A stretch of DNA of 64,000 nt from Macrostomum hystrix (taxonomy: Eukaryota; Platyhelminthes; Macrostomidae). Every line of letters starts with the position of its first letter. Position 1 is the first letter of the stretch. Position numbers and translations under genes: made by a program. Where the stretch lies: the NCBI GenBank assembly GCA_950097015.1, contig CATNEN010000031.1, positions 3,164,001 to 3,228,000 of the forward strand, read 5' to 3'. This document shows, piece after piece, positions 33,251 to 44,383 of the stretch. The notes beneath the pieces were generated by a model that did no database searches, was not told where the DNA came from, and saw nothing but the letters and a program-made list of their open reading frames with translations.

Positions 33251-35597
33251 TCGATAAGATCTCTGTACCACCAAACCATAAAACTGATAAGATCTCTGTA
33301 CCACCAAACCATAATACTGATAAGATCTCTGTACCACCAACCGATAGAACTGATAAGATTTCTGTACCACCGAACTATAAAACTGATAAGATCTCTGAAC
33401 CACCAACCGATAGAACTAAAAAGATCTCTGTACCACCGAACCATAAAACTGATAAGATCTCTGTACCACCAAACCATAAAACTGAAAAGATCTCTGTACC
33501 ACCAACCGATAGAACTAAAAAGATCTCTGTACCACCGAACCATAAAACAGATTAGATCTATGTACCACCAACCCATAGAACTGATAAGATTTCTGTACCT
33601 CCAACCGATAGAACTAAAAAGATCTATGTACCACCAACCCATAGAACTGATAAGATTTCTGTACCACCAACCGATAGAACTGATAAGATTTCTGTACCTC
33701 CAACCGATAGAACTAACAAGATCTCTGTACCACCAACCCATAGAACTGATAAGATCTCTGTACCGCCAACCAATAGAACTGATAAGATCTCTGTACCGCC
33801 AACCAATAGAACTGATAAGATCTCTGTACCTCCAACCGATAGAACTGATAAGATTTCTGTACCTCCAACCGATAGAACTAACAAGAACTCTGTACCACCA
33901 ACCCATAGAACTGATAAGATCTCTGTACCGCCAACCCGTAGAACTGATAAGATCTCTGTACCACCAACCGATAGAACTGATAAGATTTCTGTACCTCCAA
34001 CCGATAGAACTGATAAGATTTCTGTACCTCCAACCGATAGAACTAAAAAGATCTCTGTACCACCGAACCATAAAACAGATAAGATCTCTGAACCACCAAC
34101 CGATAGAACTGATAAGATCTATGTACCAACAACCCATAGAACTGAAAAGATCTCTGGACCACCAACACATAGAACTGAAAAGATCTCTGTACCACCAACC
34201 CGTAGAACTGATAAGATCTCTGTACCACCAACCCATAGAACTGATAAGATCTCTGTACCACCAACCCATAGAACTGATAAGATCTCTGTACCACCAACCC
34301 ATAGAACTGAAAAGATCTCTGTACCACCAACCCATAAAACAGATTAGATCTATGTACCACCAACCCATAGAACTGATAAGATTTCTGTACCTCCAACCGA
34401 TAGAACTAAAAAGATCTATGTACCACCAACCCATAGAACTGATAAGATTTCTGTACCACCAACCGATAGAACTGATAAGATTTCTGTACCTCCAACCGAT
34501 AGAACTAACAAGATCTCTGTACCACCAACCCATAGAACTGATAAGATCTCTGTACCGCCAACCAATAGAACTGATAAGATCTCTGTACCACCAACCGATA
34601 GAACTGATAAGATTTCTGTACCTCCAACCGATAGAACTAACAAGATCTCTGTACCACCAACCCATAGAACTGATAAGATCTCTGTACCGCCAACCCGTAG
34701 AACTGATAAGATCTCTGTACCACCAACCGATAGAACTGATAAGATTTCTGTACCTCCAACCGATAGAACTGATAAGATTTCTGTACCTCCAACCGATAGA
34801 ACTAAAAAGATCTCTGTACCACCGAACCATAAAACAGATAAGATCTCTGAACCACCAACCGATAGAACTGATAAGATCTATGTACCAACAACCCATAGAA
34901 CTGAAAAGATCTCTGGACCACCAACACATAGAACTGAAAAGATCTCTGTACCACCAACCCGTAGAACTGATAAGATCTCTGTACCACCAACCCATAGAAC
35001 TGATAAGATCTCTGTACCACCAACCCATAGAACTGATAAGATCTCTGTACCACCAACCCATAGAACTGATAAGATCTCTGTACCATTAACCCATAGAACT
35101 GATAAGATCTCTGTACCACCAACCCATAGAACTGATAAGATCTCTGTACCACCAACCCATAGAACTGATAAGATCTCTGTACCACCAACCCATAGAACTG
35201 ATAAGATCTCTGTACCACCAACCCGTAGAACTGATAAGATCTCTGTACCACCAACACATAGAACTGAAAAGATCTCTGTACCACCAACCCGTAGAACTGA
35301 TAAGATCTCTGTACCACCAACCCATATAGAACTGATAAGATCTCTGTACCACCAACCCATAGAACTGATAAGATCTCTGTACCACCAACCCATAGAACTG
35401 ATAAGATCTCTGTACCACCAACCCATAGAACTGATAAGATCTCTGTACCACCAACCCATTGAACTGATAAGATCTCTGTACCACCAACCCATAGAACTGA
35501 TAAGATCTCTGTACCACCAACCCATAGAACTGATAAGATCTCTGTACCACCAACCCATAGAACTGATAAGATCTCTGTACCACCAACCGATAGAACA
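33251..35597. repeat. 33-bp minisatellite, largest array, with higher-order copies
   Basis: About 71 copies of a 33-bp unit containing AACTGATAAGATCTCTGTAC and CACCAACCCATAG. Variant markers show a higher-order duplication: CATAAAACAGATTAG occurs at 33541 and 34333, 792 bp (24 units) apart, and CATAAAACAGATAAG at 34069 and 34828, 759 bp (23 units) apart. One unit was therefore lost or gained after the block duplicated. The right 500 bp are homogeneous. Frames of up to 634 residues are open on both strands, but they are repeat artefacts with no domain. Confidence 0.95.
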
Positions 35598-35847
35598 AGT
35601 GAGCACAAATATCTGTTAGCGGCTATAAATGATCATGCCTTGAAGTCGCTGTTAATCTAGATAAAAAATTGACTTTTTTAAATTGCTTTTTTTATACATT
35701 TTGTCAATCAACAATTTAATTCAAGCTACAGTCGTTTAGTCCATTTAGTTTACTGTAGTTAACACACAGGCCATCGTCAGAAATTCTTGAAAACCCGATA
35801 GTCAAAGCTTGCAACAATGCTTCGCAGCCTAGCCTAGCAACAAGTGA

Positions 35848-38800
35848 CTACTCCACCGATTGTCTGGGACAGTTCGTGCGGTAGAAATTGGTGTTGGTCT
35901 CCAGGTCGTGAATGGTGCGCAGCATGGCTAGAACGCCGTGGACGGCCTCGACTCCGACATTGCGGATGTAGGCGGGCGGCAGAAGGAAGCCATAGGCGCC
36001 GTCATCTGGTAGCTCGATTGTCAGCGAGTAGGGAATGCCCAGCTGGCCGTGAGCCCAGTCATCCGAGCCACCGCTTGCTTCGTCTGGTAGGTCGCACCGT
36101 GTATTTTTTAATTCAATTTACTTAAGAAAATGCGGAATTAAATTTTCTAGAAACAGGTCATAGACTCACACAGCACGTCCGCACTGGTTCCGTGAATGTA
36201 GTAGCGATGGTTCTTTGAGAACATCTCGTGGCTACCATAGAATGCAACGCAACGCTGTGGGTTTAGAAATGCCATCAGGGAGAGAGAATGCTTGGGAAGC
36301 TACTCAATATGTAGTTTAGAGCAGAGGTCGGCAAACTCCGGCCCGCGGGCCAGATGCGGCCCTCGAAGCTCCCAAATCCGGCCCGTTCCCCTCTCTCGTT
36401 TCGTCTCTCCTGTGTCTCATCTCTCCCGTGTCTCATCTCTCCTCTGTCTCATCTCTCCCATGTCTCATCTCTCCCGTGTCTCATCTCTCCGGTGTCTCAT
36501 CTCTCCAGTGTCTCATCTCTCCCGTGTCTCATCTCTCCGTGTCTCATCTCTCCCGTGTCTCATCTCTCCCGTGTCTCATCTCTCCAGTGTCTCATATCTC
36601 CAGTGTCTCATCTCTCCCGTTTCTCATCTCTCCTGTGTCTCATCTCTCCCATGTCTCATCTCTCCCGTGTCTCATCTCTCCAGTGTCTCATCTCTCCCTA
36701 TCTCTGATATATTTCTCTTATATTTCTACAGTCAATGCGGCCTGCTGTCATCTTTTAGGTTCTCTTTTTGGCCCGCTAGCTAATAAGTTTGCCGACCCCT
36801 GGACTAGAGCAAGCAGTAGATCTGCATGGATCCTTGTTGCGCTAAAGCTGCTTTGAAAATCAATACACCAGGCATTTTTATCTTGGCTTCAGCCTGGAAG
36901 TAACTATCTTGTCATACGAGCGATTTGAAATTTAATCACCGACAGTATCCAAGTGTTAGCCTGCGAATTATATAACCATTGAAGGTGGAACTCGCTGAAG
37001 CGAGCATGGATAAACAAATATTTATGAACAAATTGAAGTGTTTCACAGAATTCGCATACACAGAAAATTGCTTTTCTAATACACGATTCAAGAACGAGAA
37101 TGCACTTTTCAAAAAATGGTCGCGTTTGTCAACTGATAAGATATACTATCACAATATCATATCATAATATCACTAAAATATTCGGGAATATATAAATTTT
37201 TTAAACTAGTGATTGATATCTGAGAAAATCGTTCAAGATTAATTACTGCTCACCATTTTGTTTGAGCTCTGTCTAGGCTTTGGGTAGACGCCGCGCTCAT
37301 AGCCAAACGGCATAAGCACGTACTGGCCGTAGGAATGATAGGACAGGAAGAGTAGGAATTTCGGACCGGCATTCTCCTGCTCAACGAATCGTTTGACTGC
37401 GGCGGTCTCCATGGCCGAGAACGGCCCAGCGCCGCGGTAGTTATCCTGGCAGGGGTCGCTTGAACTGCCGGCACCCCCCCACCTGCAATTTTTTACAGTT
37501 AAGTGACTGGAGACATTGTTCTACTAATGGCTTTGGTAGGAAAGTGTTAATATCTGTCCCCATTCGCTGGTCCTGATTGGCTGACCGCGGTGGGGTGGGT
37601 GTCCGCAGAGGAAAGAGGAATATCGCTCACCCCAGTTCTTCGCCCAAAGCCAGCACCCCCATGAGACACCCACCCCACCCCGGCCAGCCAATCATTGAAG
37701 TGGCGCACACCATATCCTTAGTTCTCCTTGTTATTACCATATTCTAAACATTTTCCCATATTCAGTTTCAAGTTGTCGACACAGTCTACATCATGCATTT
37801 GAAATGACAATTAGACTAAAATGGTTATGAATCTACAAAAGTTAGTTTACAAATAGACCATTAGAGTAAAATACAGTCGTTCGCCCACCTGTAGCCGTAG
37901 TTTCGATTTAGGTCTACACCTTTGCATACTCGAGACTGCGACGGAGGACCACCATTTGTCTGACGATTTTTACGCCAGAAACGGTACTGGAAAAGTAAAA
38001 GCAAAATCACGAGCTTCCAAGTTAAAAGTAGAAATTATTAAACTATATTTCCCCTGGGGAAAGACCATTCGGGTGAATCCATTCGGGTTCAAAATTGTAT
38101 AAAAATACTATATATTCTATGCAATATAATACACAATAGTAGCCGACATGTAATGCTTGTCTACATTTGTGCCTTTTTGCCACCAGACACCCCGTATAGA
38201 ATCGTTGAATATCTCGACGATGACGATGTGTTTTTATTCTGGAAGTTGTTTCATCGGATAGAGCGGAAAATGTTCTGCATTTTCATAGCGATTGGTTGGA
38301 TATTTTAGGAGATACAGAAAAGAGAAAAATGTAGGCATTTAAAATACCCCCTGTAGTCTTACTACTGTTAAAAGTGCACGTTTAAATATAAAGGTACGCA
38401 TCTTCTTTATTACGAAGTGTATACATCACTTATCACTTTGTGATAATGTCTTGTGCTTTTCTAACAACTCTGGATTAATACTTCGAGTTCACAATGCAAG
38501 TGTTTTTTCGCATAATTCTATCATTGGCCAAACTCGTCAATGCCAATAAGTCAATAAAGTGCTCACATGCGAATGAGAATACTCATAGCCATCCGGATTG
38601 TACAGTGGCAGTACCAGAAAATCGTAGTAGTTCAACAGGGAGACAATCTCGGGCGAGCGGACCCTGGACGAAGGATTCAGGCCCTTAGAGATGAGCTATT
38701 TGAATGGTGAGTGTGTGCGGAGTACATGAGTGAGCTGATCCCTGAGTTTATGTGAGTTGTACTCGTAACCCTCGCAGCTCAGTAGCTCACCACATCAGCC

Positions 38801-41723
38801 AGATACAGCACGGTTGCCGGGCTGATCCACTCCCTGGCGTGGATGCCGCCGTCAATCCAGACTTTGCGCTTCTGCTTGTCCGTCTGACTCTTCTCAATCT
38901 GCCGTCGCGGTTGAGCAACAGAAATATTATTTCCATTGACATACTCAAATAGTCAAATGAGAGTGTGAAGGACAACTACAATCTGTACAAACTGACTCAC
39001 TCTGAGCACAACCAGTTTCCTTCCTTCGTAGGCGCTGCCAATCTCCTGTAGTCGGCAGGTGTTTCTTCGCAGAGCGTTGCACCTCTGCTCCAGTATGCTC
39101 ATGGCTTGAAGAATCTGCATTTATATTTATAGGCTTAGAACACAAATAAAAGATAAGCAGTCTCACAGCAAGGACCTTTATTAGGCCCCACTAACCTGGT
39201 CATATCTGAGGTAGTGCGTATGGCTCAGAATGAGGCCGCTCGGTGGGTCACCGATCGATCTTCGACGCCGTCGGAGCGGCAGTCGCGCCAGCCGGCGGTT
39301 TTCCAACTCCGCCTCGGCAGCCAGCGTGCCGTAGTTGGTCCGCATGAGCTCCAGCTGAACATCCGGCTTGTCCTGGAGGGCTTCTAGAAACTTCGGCAGC
39401 ATGCCCGGAGGCACCAGAATGTCAACTTTGACGTTGCGATGGCTCGGATACTTAAAGAAGGTCAGGCCGAGCTGTTGGGGGGCATTTTTTAAGTGGGAAA
39501 AGGGCGCTTTGCACTCTTGTTTATTCTCCAACATTATTCAATGCTCATTTAACAGTAGCAAGACCACGATGGTATTTCAAATACCCAAATTTGTATCTGT
39601 CCTGTATCTCCTAAACTGTTCAACCAATCATTGAATCGTCGAATATTCAACGATTCTTGTCGGTGGGGGTGTCTGGTGGCAAAAGCCACTAATTTAGGCA
39701 TACATTTTCTGCTCACAAAATTTCATCATGAGACCTTCTCGGCTGTCATTGTTGATTGTGTTGTTAATTATTATATTATCGAAACAATATGGATTGAACA
39801 TGAGCAATGTTCGACAAGAATCGCAGAATTATCTCGGACGGCTTTGAAAGTCAGTTAGTTCATCGTACAGGGCGGAAAATGTTGATCCACATGGTGGACT
39901 TTCACGAAAATCGGTCATTTAGTTTAGGAGCTGTCGTGAAGTAGGCAGCGGGTAGTTGAAATTCTTGTGGTCTATTCCTAGGGAGGGAAAATAGATTGGC
40001 CTCTCTATTGTTAAATACTCGAATTCTGCTTCACATCCAGAGATGATCTGCATTTATTTTAATCCGCAGAGAGTTCAACATCGGAATTCCGGATTCCCTT
40101 ACGCTGGGCTCCGGGTCGCTGGGATAAGTGTCGTGCAACTGACGTAGCAACTCCACGGCCTCCACAGTGAACGGATCCGCCCTGTACAGTCGATAGCTTG
40201 ATTCAATGGAAAACGATTGTTCCGTTAGTGAGACTACTCATAGTAAGATTTAGGTGATTTATTCAATTTAAATGAAATTTTTTAAAGACGAAAGCGGATT
40301 TTTTCTCAAAAGCATAAGAAAAAATCCAAATTAAAAAACCAGGCAAGATTGTAGTTACAGAAACATAAGACTGCGGAGACACGAACAGTAAAGATTTAGG
40401 ACAGGAAAGATTATACAGGGCAGGGATCAGACGGAGGAAGGAATAAAGATGAGGCAGGGGAGAGATGGGGCAGGGGAGAGATGAGGCAGAGGAGAGATGA
40501 GGTATGGGAGAGATGGGGCAGGGGAGAGATGAGGCAGAGGAGAGATGAGGCAGGGGAGAGATGAGGAAGAGGAGAGATGAGATATGGGAGAGATGAGGCA
40601 GAGGAGAGATGAGGTATGGGAGAGATGAGGCAGAGGAGAGATGAGGCAGGGGAGAGATGAGATATGGGAGAGATGAGGCAGAGGAGAGATGAGGCAGGGG
40701 AGAGATGAGATATGGGAGAGATAAGGCAGAGGAGAGATGAGGTATGGGAGAGATCAGGCAGGGGAGAGATGAGAAATGGGAGAGATGAGGCAGAGGAGAG
40801 ATGAGGCAGGGGAGAGATGAGATATAGGAGAGATGAGATATGGGAGAGATAAGGCAGGGAAGAGATGAGATATGGGAGAGATGAGGCAGGGAAGAGATGA
40901 GATATGGGAGAGATGAGGCAGAGGAGAGATGAGGCAGGGGAGAGATGAGATATAGGAGAGATGAGATATGGGAGAGATGAGGCAGGGGAGAGATGAGGTA
41001 TGGGAGAGAGAAGGCAGGGGAGAGATGAGATATGGGAGAGATGAGGCAGGGGAGAGGTGAGATATGGGAGAGATGAGGCAGAGGAGAGATGAGGCAGGGG
41101 AGAGATGAGGCAGGGGAGAGATTAGGCAGAGGAGAGATGAGGCAGGGGAGAGATGAGATATGGGAGAGATGAGGCAGGGGAGAGATGAGGTATGGGAGAG
41201 ATGAGGCAGGGGAGAGATGAGATATGGGAGAGATGAGGCAGAGGAGAGATGAGGCAGGGGAGAGATGAGGCACGGGAGAGATGAGGCACGGGAGAGATGA
41301 GGCAGGGGAGAGATGAGGCAGGGGAGAGATGAGGCAGGGGAGACATGAGGCAGGGGAGAGATGAGGCAAGGGAGAGATGAGGCAGGGGAGAGATGAGGCA
41401 GGGGAGAGATGAGGCAGGGGAGAGATGAGGCAGGGGAGAGATGAGGCAGGGGAGAGATGAGGCAGGGGAGAGATGAGGCAGGGGAGAGATGAGGCAGGGG
41501 AGAGATGAGGCAGAGGAGAGATGAGGCAGGGGAGAGATGAGGCAGGGAGAGATAAGAGGGATAAGAAAGGTGATAGGTAAGGTAGGTCGGCTAATCATCG
41601 AGCATTTCCTCACCCAGTCAGCGAGTTTGAAGTCTCGGCGAGCGGCACAGTCAGGGCAATGAGCAGCAGTGGCAACGTCAGCCGGATTGTGGCACAGGTT
41701 TTGGCAGTAAAACCTTGCGCCAT
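35848..41723 (-). CDS. Secreted M14A zinc carboxypeptidase precursor, ten exons
   Basis: Minus-strand exons in order: 41614-41723, 40103-40181, 39196-39471, 39001-39114, 38791-38898, 38567-38695, 37889-37986, 37254-37482, 36170-36254, 35848-36083; 487 residues. All junctions are GT-AG and in phase. A signal peptide (hydrophobic [14 protein letters not shown]) precedes an M14 propeptide (about residues 60-130, VKVDILVPP) and an RLPLRRRRR stretch that looks like the activation cleavage site. The catalytic domain has zinc ligands H213 and E216 (GGIHAREW) and H354 (LSYHSYGQY), the N299-R300 pair (GVDLNRNY) and catalytic E433 ([16 protein letters not shown]). D417 lies at the substrate-pocket position that is Ile in A-type and Asp in B-type enzymes, hinting at Lys/Arg preference. 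A one-residue insertion before E433 makes that uncertain. It would remove C-terminal residues from peptides outside the cell. Confidence 0.95.
36322..36801. mobile_element. hAT MITE (480 bp) carrying a 16-bp minisatellite
   Basis: Terminal repeats CAGAGGTCGGCAAACTCCGG (left) and, in reverse complement, CAGGGGTCGGCAAACTTATT (right). They are flanked by similar 8-mers GTTTAGAG and GACTAGAG (6 of 8 bases alike). The GGTCGGCAAACT...GGCCCGCGGGCC end is a known hAT-type terminus. The interior at about 36405-36700 is roughly 19 copies of TCTCATCTCTCCCGTG. It lies in the carboxypeptidase intron between the 37254-37482 and 36170-36254 exons. Confidence 0.85.
38150..38367 (-). mobile_element. Partial TTAA-type MITE in a carboxypeptidase intron
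   Basis: Reads, in minus orientation, from the terminal CAGTAGTAAGACTACAGGGG (ending at 38367, followed by TTAA at 38368-38371) through TATCTCCTAAAATATCCAAC and CGTCGAGATATTCAACG to GGTGTCTGGTGGCAAAAAG. The other half is missing or too diverged to recognise. Confidence 0.75.
39553..40010 (+). mobile_element. MITE with TTAA on both sides (458 bp)
   Basis: Starts CAGTAGCAAGACCACGATGG directly after TTAA (39549-39552) and ends CTCTCTATTG directly before TTAA (40011-40014). This matches the TTAA target duplication used by piggyBac-type transposases. The interior is homologous to the copies at 22205, 30840, 38150 and 62930. It fills most of the 631-bp carboxypeptidase intron between the second and third exons. 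Confidence 0.8.
40445..41568. repeat. 16-bp minisatellite in carboxypeptidase intron 1
   Basis: About 70 copies of GGCAGGGGAGAGATGA, with variants GGCAGAGG, GATATGGG and GGTATGGG that alternate in 2-3-unit blocks; the right third is nearly homogeneous. In gene orientation it begins about 45 bp after the donor. The unit matches the array inside the hAT MITE at 36322 at 14 of 16 positions. Confidence 0.95.
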
Positions 41724-43071
41724 TAGTTGCATCTGGCTTGACAAAAATAATTTTTTTCAAAGCAGTAATGTTAAATTTGTTGCTGATTTGAAAGCAGATA
41801 GTGGTATCATTTTATTGAAGCTTCAAGTATTTGCTGGCCTTTTTAATTAGTTCCACAGCAACCAATAGCCTGGAAACAAAAAAGCGGGTGCCTCATTTCT
41901 ACTGGTTCTTCTGCGCAAGCAAGCAATGCGCCGTGACTGACTACCAATGCCCGCTTCTTATTTAGCAACAGTCGTAAAAGAAGAAATCTGGTTCCAACCA
42001 GTGACTCATAATTAGCATGGAATATTCGAATTCCCTTACGACGCACGCGTTTGCACCGAAACCGAAAGACAGATGCGCAAAATGAATTGATAGTCCATTT
42101 GGGTGGTACAGCCGCGACCATTAAAATATGTTTCCATAGCGTTTAGCGTTTTAGCGCGGGTTTTGGATTTTCATGGTGATTGCTTGAATATTTTAGGAGA
42201 TACAGAAAAGAGAAAACGTAGGTATTAGAAATACCGTCTATTTACACGGGCAAGGCCAGAATTATGGTTAACTGAAAACTCGTTAGAAACTGCAGTTGCT
42301 ATGGGACTTGGCTGAACCGAACCAGAAGATCCTTATCTCTGTTGCATTAGGCTATGCCTCCTAGCGATCGGAATCCTGGCTACCAAGAAAAACACACGAT
42401 TCGCTGGGCAGGTCTCTGCACGTAGTAATTAAAAAAATGCTTTAGTTGAATCTTTCTCCTGTGCGCTATAGGATCCCTGCAACCAACTATGCCTGTAATT
42501 TCTCACAAATCAGCTTCAGTGAAGGGCAAGACAGATAGGGTGGATCCTCGGTCAGCTGATGCTGTTTAGAAGAAATGATAGACACGTGGAGAATTGCTAC
42601 GGCATTACGCTTTGAACTTTTGAAGTTGTTAGATGTAAGTTCAGGTTCATGGCCAAGTGCATTATACGATGTCCTAATAATTATAATAATAATTGATTAT
42701 TCATATTGCTTTTTTATTCACTTATGAGATATAGCGGTCGGGAGTTCGAATAGTGGAAACTGTTTGTGTCCTTAAGCAAAGCATTCACGAAGTGCCTTTG
42801 AATACGAGTAGCTGGCAAAGTGCAAATGTCTAAAAACCCAATTCAATGTTAACAAATAACTTTGCATCAAAAATATGTCTATGGTATTGACGGTGGCCCC
42901 GAAGGATTTTTGGACAGATTATGTGTAGATTGTCTATGGTACAAACGGGTCCCGCTCACGACACGGAGCGTGTAGATTGAATCTGCTTTCTGATGAAACT
43001 GAAAACTAACAAGCAATTATCCAACCCCTGATACTTTTTACTTACTTATTTATAGAGTTAGCTACTAAAAT
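41724..43071. other. Divergent intergenic region with SINE and MITE remnants
   Basis: Lies between the start codons of the carboxypeptidase (minus) and the four-TM gene (plus), so it should contain both promoters. A MITE remnant lies at about 42160-42235 (TATTTTAGGAGATACAGAAAAG). A tRNA-like SINE fragment lies at about 42715-42800 (GGTCGGGAGTTCGAATAG, then TTAAGCAAAGCATTC). No TATA box stands out. A pyrimidine-rich run ending TTATTTATAG sits just before the four-TM start, possibly a splice acceptor. Confidence 0.5.
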
Positions 43072-44038
43072 ATGGTTTCTAGCCTAGGCATTCTTCACAC
43101 AGTAATCTATTTCATTAACTTCGCCGCTGGCTTGACCTTCATTGTCACCTTCGCTGTTGAGATTGGCAACACATACGATGGCAACTGTCCACTCTACATG
43201 AAGCTGAACATTGTCGACTCCGGAGTCAGCGAGGACAAACTGCCAATCTGCAACTTGCTCATAATATTCTACACCCTCTTCCAGACTTTTTGGCCCCTGC
43301 TGATTGGCTGGCTGTACGCTGTAGCGTCTGGAATCTGCAACACCCTCTGCGACAACAGGTACTTTTTTAGCCAATGGGAAATTCGCACCATGTTCAAGAA
43401 GCTCTACTATTAGTATGTGATCGGGTACAGGTACCGCTCCGCCACTTAAAAATCCCACCAACAGGTGCTGCTGTCCCACAACTAGCAACGAGGCTGCTGC
43501 AGCTGCCGTCACTGCCGAATCTGTGGATCAGCCAGCAGGCTCCGACAACAAAGCTAAGACTGCCGACGATTCCAATGCAGCCCCGGAAGCCGCAGTTGAA
43601 CCACTTCAGCGCTCCGGCGTCTGTCATCGCTGCTGCTTTTGCGTCTTCCTGATAGACTTTCGAAGATCCCGAATGCGCAGCTTTCGCAGCGCCGAGTGGC
43701 ATGTGTTCGCCTTCCTAGCCAGCATTCAATTTGCCATCACAGCCTATTTCGGCGTCTTTCTGGTGTCACTCTTCCTTGGCTACTCGGCCCGCTGCAGCAT
43801 CACTGACGTTGGGCATAATCAGGTTCGACTGTACTTTAAAGATCAGTTTGGAAGCCTGCGAAATTCTGACTCGGACATAATGGACATATTTCCGTACAAA
43901 CTGCTGGAAAGAGAAGATTTGTGCTTTGGCAATCTATACACTATAATTATTGTTGCATCTTCCAGTTCTGCATTCGTGTGCAATCTTGTTAACCTGTTTT
44001 TGTATATTTGGCGTCGGCTAAAAGGATTGTCACTGTAG
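43072..44038 (+). CDS. Uncharacterised four-transmembrane protein, two exons
   Basis: Exons 43072-43358 and 43465-44038, joined in phase 2 across a 106-bp intron; 286 residues. Four hydrophobic segments are visible: about 6-30 (GILHTVIYFINFAAGLTFIV), about 62-88 (LLIIFYTLFQTFWPLLIGWL), about 176-205 (FAFLASIQFAITAYFGVFLV) and about 252-275 (TIIIVASSSSAFVCNLVNLF). Between the second and third lies a hydrophilic Ala-rich linker bracketed by Cys clusters (CCCP near 97 and CHRCCFC near 145), which could be acylated or disulfide-linked. It has no signal beyond the first helix and no domain I recognise. Claudin-like or tetraspanin-like topology is possible, but I see no family motif. A retrotransposon sits 78 bp past its stop codon. 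Confidence 0.75.
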
Positions 44039-44116
44039 ATATTTAGGCATGTAGTAGTGTATTTTAAGTATGCTTAATGATATTGTTCATTACCCAACCT
44101 GTACCTGTATACTCCT

Positions 44117-44367
44117 TGTAGTGTTTGCTTCGAACTCTTTGTGTGCGCTCCGAACCCTTGTCTGCCCGTACCCAGAGTACAGTACGCTATCTTTCTCTCC
44201 CCACCCCCAAACAGGCGGAGGCATGTTGGGAAGTCTCCCCTCCCGGGAGCAAGGTAAATATAGTGGCCGCATGGCCGCGGTGAATCACGGCAAGCGAAGC
44301 TTAGCCACTACGAGGCTTCTCACGGACACACACTGTTCAGCTTTCTTATTTGGAGTCCGACTCCACA
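44117..44367 (+). repeat. 5' LTR
   Basis: Runs from TGTAGTGTTTGC to GACTCCACA. A TATA-like AAATATAG is at about 44253-44260. It contains GC-rich palindromic sequence (CCCCTCCCGGGAG, GGCCGCATGGCCGCGG). Confidence 0.95.
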
Positions 44368-44368
44368 G

Positions 44369-44383
44369 TGGCGACGAGGATGT
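44369..44383 (+). promoter_or_regulatory. Primer binding site
   Basis: TGGCGACGAGGATG begins one base after the LTR end. TGG pairs with the CCA 3' end of a tRNA, as in other Ty3/gypsy elements. I have not identified the tRNA. It overlaps the start codon of the polyprotein. Confidence 0.7.

Noticed and set aside
33157-35608. Very long open frames on both strands (up to 634 residues)
   Set aside because: They lie wholly in a 33-bp array whose unit is 11 codons and stop-free in several frames. The products are pure repeats with no domain or splice support.
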